From NCBI GenBank assembly GCA_023421735.1, contig JAEZSP010000071.1:1-6137 (forward strand): a stretch of DNA of 6,137 bases, read 5' to 3'. The translations under genes were made by a program, and so were the position numbers. Shown here piece by piece: positions 1 through 5,866 of this stretch (position 1 is the first letter of the stretch; every line of letters starts with the position of its first letter). Under the pieces are notes generated by a model. It had not been told where the DNA came from, searched no databases, and saw only the letters and a list, made by a program, of their open reading frames with translations. The stretch is from Bacillota bacterium (lineage in GTDB: Bacteria; Bacillota_A; Clostridia; Christensenellales; Aristaeellaceae).

Positions 1-1347
1 CTGGCTCATGCCCACGCCGTGCCCGTAGCGCCGGTGATAGAGGTTCCAGCTCGTGGATGTTTCCTCCACCACAAAGAGACGCAGGCTGGTGTTCGTGAAA
101 GCCTGATACAGACCGCCCGATTTATCCAACTCGCGCATATCGATTGTAAACGTCACGGTGACGGGTTCCTCAACCAGCGCTTTTCCCGAGAGCCTTTCCT
201 CATCCGGTGTGGCGTAGCGGTTCGCAAGCACCGTCATAGTCACGTCTGCGTTCTTATAAACCACACAGCTTCTGGCACCCGCGGCATCCGGCAGACCGTG
301 GTTGCCTTCATGGGTGTGCGGCAAAATGCGGCTGATGCCCGTGATCGATATATCGCTGGTCACGCCCGCGATATACCCTTTGGCCGCAACCTTTGGCAGC
401 GCGGCGATCTTAAAATACCGCTCCGCGTTAGCGCCAAGACTGCTTGATCCCGCCACCATCTTGCCGGAATCCATATACTGATACGTCACAGGCGCCGAAC
501 CCGAAACCGCTTTGGGGAATATCAGCACCTCCTGCACGCTCCATGTGTTCTGGACATCGTAAGGATCGGCCTGAACCACATGATACGGCAGCAGCGTCGC
601 ACTGGAAGACCAGACATGCTGCGGGATATCCACATAACCGCCGTTGGACGCGGCATAATACGTCTGAACGAGCTTGCCGTCGCTTTTGAGCACCGTTTTG
701 GCCGTTTCATCCACGGCTCTGATTGCGTTGCTCTTGGACGGGTCGTATCCTTTGTAAACCTGATTGGCGGCGGTATCCACCATATCATATGAACCGCTGC
801 CCATATAGCGCACGGCATATGTCCTTGCCGCCACCGCCTGTGATTTAAGCGCTTCAAGCGGCCATGTGTTGCTCATTTCATGCGGCACCACGCCATAAAG
901 GTAGTATTCCAGATAAACATGATTGATCACCACGACCGAGCTGCCGCTGAGAGATAACTCTAAGCTGCCGAGGTAGTTATTTGTGCCGTGTGCCGATGTC
1001 TTGATGGTTGCGTAATTATAGCTGCCCGAATTTGGCTGCTGCTCGACAATCTTGATTGTATTGCCGGAGCAGACAAGTGCACTGCCCATATACAGATTGA
1101 GCGTCCCTTTTTCCGCTTTAACCGTGTACGAACCGGACGTTAAGCTTTTTCCTGTGTCTATGCCGTAGTTGCCGTTCAGCGAAAAACCAAACGATGATGT
1201 GGAACCAGTGGACAGCTTCACACGCACAATCGAATAGTCTGCCGCCTGCGCCTTATCCAAATTTGCGGAAAGCACGCCGACCATAAGGACAGCCACAATT
1301 AACAGACACAGTATTTTCTTTAATGTCTTTTGCAATGATGTATTCAA
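1..1347 (-). CDS. SpoIID/LytB-domain secreted protein (3' end outside window)
   Basis: The minus-strand frame is open from 1347 to the window edge (449 codons, no stop), so the C-terminus is missing. Residues 1-35 form a signal peptide: a Lys-containing N-region, a hydrophobic core (LCLLIVAVLMVGVL) and an AQA cleavage site. The SpoIID/LytB core follows: YLYGVVPHEM at 149-158, with Glu157 matching the catalytic Glu of SpoIID, then LEALKSQAVAARTYA (164-178), SNGGY (234-238), and HGVGMSQ (443-449), the start of the family's conserved HGVGMSQ-type motif. SpoIID proteins are peptidoglycan lytic transglycosylases acting with SpoIIM/SpoIIP in engulfment; LytB relatives modulate amidases. At 449 or more residues it is longer than classical SpoIID (about 340), so it may be a paralogue, and no gene symbol is assigned. 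The start is TTG: an in-frame TGA at 1360-1362 excludes anything further upstream, and GAGGTGA lies 7 nt before it. The family call is firm; a specific role in engulfment is inference. Confidence 0.9.
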   Translation of the reverse strand, partial: MNTSLQKTLKKILCLLIVAVLMVGVLSANLDKAQAADYSIVRVKLSTGSTSSFGFSLNGNYGIDTGKSLTSGSYTVKAEKGTLNLYMGSALVCSGNTIKIVEQQPNSGSYNYATIKTSAHGTNNYLGSLELSLSGSSVVVINHVYLEYYLYGVVPHEMSNTWPLEALKSQAVAARTYAVRYMGSGSYDMVDTAANQVYKGYDPSKSNAIRAVDETAKTVLKSDGKLVQTYYAASNGGYVDIPQHVWSSSATLLPYHVVQADPYDVQNTWSVQEVLIFPKAVSGSAPVTYQYMDSGKMVAGSSSLGANAERYFKIAALPKVAAKGYIAGVTSDISITGISRILPHTHEGNHGLPDAAGARSCVVYKNADVTMTVLANRYATPDEERLSGKALVEEPVTVTFTIDMRELDKSGGLYQAFTNTSLRLFVVEETSTSWNLYHRRYGHGVGMSQ

Positions 1348-1354
1348 ACGTCTG

Positions 1355-1361
1355 TCACCTC
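1355..1361 (-). promoter_or_regulatory. Ribosome binding site fixing the TTG start of the SpoIID-like gene
   Basis: On the minus strand GAGGTGA is followed after 7 nt by TTG (1347-1345). The in-frame stop TGA at 1362-1360 overlaps this site, so TTG is the first possible initiation codon. The next in-frame ATG falls inside the signal-peptide core (codon 22) and would destroy the signal. Confidence 0.75.
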
Positions 1362-1409
1362 ACGTCATATTTACCCGAAATTGAGCACAGAAAACAATGA
1401 ATCGATATT

Positions 1410-1431
1410 ATCTGTATAATTCAATACAGAT
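1410..1431. promoter_or_regulatory. Inverted repeat upstream of the SpoIID-like gene, possible operator
   Basis: ATCTGTAT and ATACAGAT form a perfect 8-bp inverted repeat around a 6-bp AATTCA centre. It lies 63 bp upstream of the TTG start, in the 238-bp AT-rich spacer between the divergent SpoIID-like gene and the YibE/F pseudogene. There is no T-run and the arms are A/T-rich, so an operator is more plausible than a terminator. No promoter on the minus strand was convincing enough to place the dyad relative to -35/-10 elements. Confidence 0.4.
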
Positions 1432-1451
1432 TCTTCAATTACCTTTAAATT

Positions 1452-1480
1452 TTGTGTGGTAATATATACAATCTTAATAT
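1452..1480 (+). promoter_or_regulatory. Weak candidate sigma-A promoter for the YibE/F pseudogene
   Basis: TTGTGT (1452-1457) is separated by 17 bp from TAATAT (1475-1480), about 105 bp before the ATG at 1586. The matches are only 3/6 and 4/6 in very AT-rich DNA that includes an (AT)6 run at 1477-1488, so a chance match is quite possible. Confidence 0.2.
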
Positions 1481-1585
1481 ATATATATCATATCTTCGCC
1501 ATATTTGGTGTTTTCTTGCAGTAAAGATCAAAGCAGCCAGCACTTAATTGATATAGTGGAGACAAACCTGCCGAAAGGGAGACGT

Positions 1586-2452
1586 ATGAAAAAAATCTTC
1601 GTTTGTTTTGTTATTTTGATGCTTGCTTTGGGCGGCTGCGCCCCGCAAAGCGTACCGAGTGACACATATCGAGCCAAAGTGATCAGCGTCGTGGACGAAT
1701 CCTACCGGGACGAAGCAGCGTGACAGTTCTTCTGCACACAATACGTCACGCTAACGCTGCTCGAAGGAGCGCATCAAGGCGAAACACATGAAGTGCAGGT
1801 TTACATCGATGCCGCGAACAACACAAACATCGCGCTTTACCGCGTGGGCGATACCGTTGAGGTTTTCGTGCAATTAACAGAAAGGGGCGAGGTGCGCATG
1901 TCAGCGTGCACACGCTTGTACGTGCGCCGTATGTGATCGTACTGGCCGCCGTGTTTTTGGTTCTTATCCTGCTAATGGGGCGTTTTAAGGGTGTAAAAAC
2001 GATACTCGCGTCAGGGCATACTGACTGCAGGCATACTGATCGGCTGCATCGGCGCTGTCATGGATGTTGGCATGTCAATCTCATCCTCATTGAATGAGAT
2101 GCGCAGCATTGATCCATCCATTGATGCGAAGCGTCTTTTTCACTCGGGTATGTCCGTCGGCCGCGATATCATCGGCACAATGGCCAATACACTGATACTC
2201 GCCTACACGGGCGGGTCTATCATGCTGATGGTGGTCTGGTCGGTGTACGGTGTCTCATTCGCGGACATGCTAAACAAAGGCTATATCGTGCTGGAAATCG
2301 CCAAATCGCTTTGCGGCAGCATCGGCATGGTGATGACCATCCCGATTACCGCGTTTATTGCGTCGCGTCTTATCGCTGCAAGCCTGGCAACGCCGTCAGC
2401 TATTGAAGCGGACGACGAAGAAATGCCTGTGCAGCCGGAAAACGAAGAATGA
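1586..2452 (+). pseudogene. Decayed YibE/F-family membrane protein gene
   Basis: Four pieces read as one YibE/F protein only if lesions are bridged. Piece 1 (1586-1720) begins MKKIFVCF, has a lipobox-like LGGC and reaches YRAKVISVVDES, then meets an in-frame TGA at 1721-1723. Piece 2 continues in the same frame (VTLTLLEGAHQGE, then YRVGDTVEVFV), the usual extracytoplasmic domain. Piece 3, in another frame after a shift around 1881-1906, gives VRAPYVIVLAAVFLVL and GRFKGVKTIL, the first membrane helix. Piece 4 returns to the original frame near 2003 and runs to TGA 2450-2452: GILIGCIGAVMD, SGMSVGRDIIGTMANTLILA and GMVMTIPITAFIA, the C-terminal membrane domain. The central helices expected between KGVKTIL and GILTAGILIG, on the order of 100 residues, are missing. 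The locus spans 289 codons, against roughly 350-400 in the family as I know it. AAAGGGAG precedes the ATG at 1586 with good spacing. Family function is poorly defined (putative multi-pass transporter-like protein). Assembly error could mimic one lesion, hardly all three. Confidence 0.8.
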
Positions 2453-2454
2453 AC

Positions 2455-4785
2455 TCAGCTTTGCATGAGCAGGCTGACCATCACGGTCATATCGTCTCGC
2501 GGGGGCTGACCGCCCAATGCCTTGTCAATGATGGCCTCTGCTGCGCTTTGCGCGTCTGTCTGCGGAATGTCCGCAAACCAAAGCATATAATCATCGTCAA
2601 TTTCGTCGGCCACGCCGTCGCTCATCATCACGACCATATCTCCATACGCGAGAGTGTGCTTAACGCTCACGGGTTTTACCTCATCGATGATGCCCATCGG
2701 CAGCGAGCCCGGCGTGACGGTCGCCACGCCTTCGTCGCTGAGTATATAAGAGGTCTCCGCGCCGATTTTTGTAAACCGCGCTTCACCTGTTTTCAAATCC
2801 AACACGCAAAGATCCACCGTGGTGAAAACCTCATCGTTGCCCTTGAGCATCAGCAGTCGGTTGATGGTGTCAAATATCACCGCGTCGTCGAAGCCCGCTT
2901 TGAAGAAGTTCTCCACTAGCGACACCGCCGCCGCGCTTTCACGGTTGGCCGCCGCGCCGCTGCCCATGCCGTCGCAAAGCATCAGCAGATACCTCCCGTC
3001 CTTAAGCTGCAAGGCCACCTGGCTGTCTCCCGATACATCGTCCTTGGTCACCTTCGCAATGCCCGTCTCGATCCTGTACCTTTTGGCCTGTTCAAACCGT
3101 ATCGTACTGTAAGCGCCCGCGCCGCAAAGCGATTCGGATGCCTTTTGCATGCGCATACCGCAGACGCCGCTCACCACGCTCTCAAGACTCCGCCCGCTTT
3201 CGCTTTCACCGCCTTTTATTTTGATGCCCACAGCCATACCCCCCGCAAGACTTTCGGCGCAGACCTCTTTGACGCAGTAATTTGCCGCGTCCAGCGCCGC
3301 CGCCACCTTTTCCTCCACGGATTCTAAAAATTTAAATCCGGTATCCACCTCGCGGCCGATATCAGCCACCACCTTGGCCACGCCTTTAAGCTGCTTTCCC
3401 GTGATCATGCGCGACTGCTCGATTTTTTTCTGCCATTTTAAGCTCAGCAGATACGAAGCGAACATGCTCTCCGCCGTTGTCAGTATGCCCTTCACGTTGT
3501 AGCATTTTTTCGCAAACACAGCATCTATATGCGATTCATCAAGATAGCCGTACTTCTCGAACGCCACAAACAGGCGGTTAAACACGCTGTACGTGCTCAA
3601 AAAATCTTTGTCCCAGCAGCTTTTGCGAAACACGCAGTCCTTACAGGTGCTCTCCGCGACAATGGACAGAACGCCGGATATCTGCGCGTTGCCATGCACC
3701 TTTGCTTCCGCTTCTTTGGCAAACATATCGCCTGTCTGTAAAAAAACCTCAGATACCTCCTGCAGACGCCCCACTGTCAGCTCCTTGAAGCGGCGCGTGT
3801 GCATTCTGTATTCAAATTCGCGGCGCGTCTTTAAGTCGATATACCGTCCCGCAAGCATCAGCACCTTGCGCGGCAGCGCCACAAACAGAACCACCGAAAG
3901 CCCCGTTTCGATCAGCACCAGTGTCCACACCGCCTGATTGAAAAAAGCGATGAGAAACAGCAGCACGGTCAAAATATAAGAAAAGGCGACGCCGGGTTTT
4001 TTCAGTTTGCGCAGCGTCCCCCCCAGCATGCCCGCGATGCCCATCATGCCGATCATAGTCACTTCCGCGGAAATGCCGAAACAGAGCGCCATCCCGAGCG
4101 CAAGCCCCACACCTGCCCCAAGTGCGGCGCCGCCCGTATACGCCATGCACAGCACAAGAAACTGTGCGATAATGCTGGCAATATAAATACCCTTCACATT
4201 AAGCGGGCCGAACATGCACACAAACACCAGCGCGCCGAGCGCCAGGCAGATGGTCTCTTCCACCGTAAAAATCGTCCGTTTCGTGCCCGTTACCGACATA
4301 TGTATAATCGTGCTGAACACATAGATCATCAGCAGCGCAACCATGCACTCCAGCACCGCCTTCATGAACACCTCTAAGTCAGCTGTCTTGAAGATGACCG
4401 CGCCTATTACGAACGCACCGAATGTGGTCAGCACGGACGCCCAGCGCCGCATGCGGGCTTGTCCCACAGTCAAAAGCACGCTGCATATCACAAGCACCAT
4501 GGCGACGATATACAGCGTATCATCCGGTACGAGCAGCGCCCCCAGGCATACACCGGCGGCAGCCAGCAGCACCTCCTGCCTGCGTGAAAAAAAGCAAGCG
4601 GCCACGAACGCTGGCCCGAAAGGCGAAATGCCCCCAATAAGGCGTATGCGGCCCATCAGGAATCCAATCACCATAAAAAGAAAAGCGATCACGATTTTTC
4701 TCAATGCGGCTTCGTGACGGCTTAAGAATTGCTTTATAGAAAAACCGGAGCTTTGCTGCGCAGAAGCGGTGGCATCGGTCGACAT
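2455..4785 (-). CDS. spoIIE: Stage II sporulation protein E (SpoIIE), PP2C-type serine phosphatase
   Basis: SpoIIE dephosphorylates the anti-anti-sigma factor SpoIIAA, releasing sigma-F in the forespore, and acts with FtsZ at the polar septum. The 776-residue protein (B. subtilis: 827) has three parts. Residues about 28-310 hold ten or more hydrophobic segments (e.g. IVIAFLFMVIGFLMG at 31-45). A cytoplasmic central region, about 315-565, carries a Cys cluster C381-x2-C384-x5-C390-W391. The C-terminal PP2C phosphatase, about 570-776, has DGMGSG at 605-610, MSDGV with Asp723, and DDMT at 764-767, matching the metal-binding Asp residues of the family, so it looks active. The frame is open upstream to an ATG at 4899, but ATG 4785 is chosen because AAAGGAGT lies 9 nt before it and the likely promoter lies at 4865-4897, which puts the longer starts upstream of the expected transcript. 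It appears monocistronic. No terminator was seen; the stop is 2 bp from the convergent pseudogene's stop. Confidence 0.96.
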   Translation of the reverse strand: MSTDATASAQQSSGFSIKQFLSRHEAALRKIVIAFLFMVIGFLMGRIRLIGGISPFGPAFVAACFFSRRQEVLLAAAGVCLGALLVPDDTLYIVAMVLVICSVLLTVGQARMRRWASVLTTFGAFVIGAVIFKTADLEVFMKAVLECMVALLMIYVFSTIIHMSVTGTKRTIFTVEETICLALGALVFVCMFGPLNVKGIYIASIIAQFLVLCMAYTGGAALGAGVGLALGMALCFGISAEVTMIGMMGIAGMLGGTLRKLKKPGVAFSYILTVLLFLIAFFNQAVWTLVLIETGLSVVLFVALPRKVLMLAGRYIDLKTRREFEYRMHTRRFKELTVGRLQEVSEVFLQTGDMFAKEAEAKVHGNAQISGVLSIVAESTCKDCVFRKSCWDKDFLSTYSVFNRLFVAFEKYGYLDESHIDAVFAKKCYNVKGILTTAESMFASYLLSLKWQKKIEQSRMITGKQLKGVAKVVADIGREVDTGFKFLESVEEKVAAALDAANYCVKEVCAESLAGGMAVGIKIKGGESESGRSLESVVSGVCGMRMQKASESLCGAGAYSTIRFEQAKRYRIETGIAKVTKDDVSGDSQVALQLKDGRYLLMLCDGMGSGAAANRESAAAVSLVENFFKAGFDDAVIFDTINRLLMLKGNDEVFTTVDLCVLDLKTGEARFTKIGAETSYILSDEGVATVTPGSLPMGIIDEVKPVSVKHTLAYGDMVVMMSDGVADEIDDDYMLWFADIPQTDAQSAAEAIIDKALGGQPPRDDMTVMVSLLMQS

Positions 4786-4794
4786 GAGATGATC

Positions 4795-4802
4795 ACTCCT
4801 TT
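4795..4802 (-). promoter_or_regulatory. Ribosome binding site that decides the spoIIE start
   Basis: AAAGGAGT on the minus strand ends 9 nt before ATG 4785. The upstream in-frame ATGs at 4899 and 4866 have no comparable site and lie within or upstream of the predicted promoter -10 region. Confidence 0.8.
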
Positions 4803-4811
4803 GTACGGGTT

Positions 4812-4835
4812 CCCGAAAAGCAAAGCTTTTTTGGG
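4812..4835 (-). repeat. Inverted repeat in the predicted spoIIE leader
   Basis: GCTTTT and AAAAGC arms pair perfectly around AAA, and the flanking CCC (4812-4814) and GGG (4833-4835) extend the stem past a small asymmetric bulge. It lies between the predicted transcription start (about 4858) and the ribosome site at 4795-4802. No T-run follows on the minus strand, so it does not look like an intrinsic terminator; it may be a leader hairpin affecting translation or RNA stability, or chance. Confidence 0.35.
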
Positions 4836-4864
4836 CGCGGTTACCCTTGCGTGTAGTAACACCC

Positions 4865-4897
4865 ATTATAAGCAGGCCATTTTGTAAACATTGTCGC
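4865..4897 (-). promoter_or_regulatory. spoIIE promoter with a 21-bp spacer and an overlapping Spo0A-like box
   Basis: On the minus strand a perfect TATAAT (4870-4865) is preceded by GCGACA (4897-4892, 4/6 to TTGACA) at a spacing of 21 bp. B. subtilis spoIIE and spoIIG have sigma-A promoters with similarly long 21-22 bp spacers, activated by Spo0A~P bound at the -35 region. Overlapping the -35 on the plus strand is TGTCGCA (4892-4898), 6/7 to the 0A-box consensus TGTCGAA. The expected transcript starts near 4858, giving a leader of about 73 nt. At normal 16-18 bp spacing there is no recognisable -35. Confidence 0.6.
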
Positions 4898-4923
4898 ACT
4901 GCGCGCTTAAGGAGCGGATAATT

Positions 4924-4930
4924 TGCCGAT
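4924..4930 (+). promoter_or_regulatory. Second possible Spo0A box upstream of the spoIIE promoter
   Basis: TGCCGAT matches the TGNCGAA box at 6/7 positions and lies 32 bp (about three helical turns) from the box overlapping the -35, in the same orientation. A 7-bp near-match is weak on its own; only the placement upstream of spoIIE makes it worth recording. Confidence 0.3.
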
Positions 4931-5073
4931 AGTCAAAAAATAATTTGTGTCTCTGCGTATAAATATTGCGCATTTTGCGTACAATAATTAATTACATGTT
5001 TCTATGTCATCACCTCTCATTTATTCATTGTTTCCTTTATTTCTATGAAAATGAAAAAGGTTTGCATTCATTA

Positions 5074-5102
5074 TTGGCTTTGTCGTTTTTTGCTGTTATA
5101 AT
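5074..5102 (+). promoter_or_regulatory. Sigma-A promoter (extended -10) for the NifU-like/GGGtGRT operon
   Basis: TTGGCT (5074-5079, 4/6) is separated by 17 bp from a perfect TATAAT (5097-5102), which is preceded by TG at 5094-5095 as an extended -10. The start would fall near 5109, leaving a leader of about 50 nt before ATG 5160. No operator or riboswitch-like structure is evident in that leader. Confidence 0.7.
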
Positions 5103-5159
5103 GTTAAATAATTATCAATTAATATATAAAGTTTCTAATTCTATTGGGAGGTTAAGTTT

Positions 5160-5852
5160 ATGCAGTGTTCCAGAGAAGTGGATGAAATGGTATACGTGGC
5201 CAAGGGGCCAAAGCATGGTCCTGCGCCTATCCCCGAAGAAGGCCTATGGGTAAAGGCCAAGCAGATCACGGATATCTCGGGCCTGACGCACGGCGTGGGT
5301 TGGTGCGCACCGCAGCAGGGCGCATGTAAGCTGACGCTGAATGTGAAAGAGGGCATTATCGAGGAAGCTCTTATCGAAACTCTTGGCTGCAGCGGCATGA
5401 CGCACAGCGCGGCCATGGCTGCGGAAATTCTTTCCGGTAAAACGATACTCGAAGCGCTCAACACAGACCTTGTGTGCGATGCGATTAACACCGCGATGCG
5501 TGAGCTGTTCCTGCAGATCGTTTATGGCCGCACACAGACAGCATTTTCCGAATGCGGTCTGCCAATCGGCGCGGGTCTTGAAGACCTTGGCAAGGGGCTT
5601 CGTTCCCAGGTGGGTACGATGTACGGCACAAAGCAAAAGGGCGTGCGTTACCTCGAAATGGCTGAAGGTTATGTGACGGAGCTTGCTATCGATGAAAACG
5701 ACGAGGTGGTCGGCTACAAATTTGTCAACCTCGGCAAAATGATGGAAGCGGTTCGCAAGGGCGTAGACCCCTCGGAAGCGATTGCCAAAAACACAGGAAC
5801 CTACGGACAGTTCGACGGCGCGGCGAAACACATCGACCCGCGCGCCAAATAG
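5160..5852 (+). CDS. NifU/IscU-like iron-sulfur cluster assembly scaffold protein
   Basis: The 230-residue protein carries a NifU_N/IscU-like core. The stretch KLTLNVKEGIIEEALIETLG (57-76) followed by GCSG (76-79) and a helix ending SGKTILEAL (92-100) parallels the IscU region before and after its GCGSA motif. Such proteins build Fe-S clusters on conserved cysteines in the cytoplasm and pass them to client proteins. Cys77 matches the central IscU cysteine. The first ligand is unclear: Cys49 and Cys56 flank the expected place, and the usual CGD motif is absent. Cys106 or Cys132 might replace the third. The C-terminal part, about 133-230, beginning LPIGAGLEDLGKGLRSQ, is an extension not found in plain IscU. 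The start at 5160 is supported by GGGAGG 8 nt upstream; Met10 (MVYVAKG) is an alternative but lacks its own site. It is followed after 14 bp by the GGGtGRT-family gene. The scaffold role is inferred from the fold family. Confidence 0.78.
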   Translation: MQCSREVDEMVYVAKGPKHGPAPIPEEGLWVKAKQITDISGLTHGVGWCAPQQGACKLTLNVKEGIIEEALIETLGCSGMTHSAAMAAEILSGKTILEALNTDLVCDAINTAMRELFLQIVYGRTQTAFSECGLPIGAGLEDLGKGLRSQVGTMYGTKQKGVRYLEMAEGYVTELAIDENDEVVGYKFVNLGKMMEAVRKGVDPSEAIAKNTGTYGQFDGAAKHIDPRAK

Positions 5853-5866
5853 GGAGGGTGCTTACT

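Larger units (their letters stand above)
4786..5159. other. Divergent intergenic region between spoIIE and the NifU-like gene
   Basis: This 374-bp spacer contains no convincing gene; the short open frames crossing it lack ribosome sites and homology. It becomes strongly AT-rich between about 4930 and 5160. It holds the spoIIE ribosome site, leader dyad and promoter on the minus strand, and the promoter and ribosome site of the NifU-like operon on the plus strand, all listed separately. It also contains an imperfect direct repeat, TGCGTATAAATA at 4954-4965 and TGCGTACAATAA at 4976-4987, offset by 22 bp, with no assigned role. Confidence 0.8.

Noticed and set aside
522..857. Minus-strand 111-codon open frame and several plus-strand frames within 19-792
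   Set aside because: They overlap the open SpoIID/LytB frame, which has a signal peptide and conserved motifs. Their translations are rich in Arg/Trp/Met and look like out-of-frame shadows.
1721..1723. TGA read as selenocysteine or tryptophan in the YibE/F gene
   Set aside because: Other genes use TGG for Trp and TGA as stop, and the same locus has a frameshift and a deletion, so simple decay explains it.
2015..2039. Direct repeat GGCATACTGA (2015-2024 and 2030-2039) as a deletion scar
   Set aside because: It encodes GIL-TA-GIL, which fits the normal glycine/leucine-rich YibE/F sequence. Repeat-mediated deletion would usually leave a single copy.
2060..2452. Independent 130-residue membrane protein starting at ATG 2060
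   Set aside because: There is no ribosome site before this ATG, and the frame continues upstream into conserved YibE/F sequence (GILTAGILIG), so it is the tail of the broken gene.
2449..2919. 156-codon plus-strand frame opposite the spoIIE 3' end
   Set aside because: It is antisense to the conserved PP2C domain, has no ribosome site and shows no recognisable domain.
4786..4899. N-terminal extension of SpoIIE to ATG 4899
   Set aside because: It would overlap the predicted promoter. A strong ribosome site sits before ATG 4785, and the extra 38 residues do not resemble SpoIIE.
4966..5253. 95-codon plus-strand frame across the divergent spacer into the NifU-like gene
   Set aside because: Its first part is low-complexity AT-rich intergenic sequence, it overlaps the NifU-like gene in another frame, and it has no ribosome site.
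5244..5831. 195-codon minus-strand frame opposite the NifU-like gene
   Set aside because: It is His/Arg/Cys-rich and lacks motifs; it is a shadow of the well-supported plus-strand gene.
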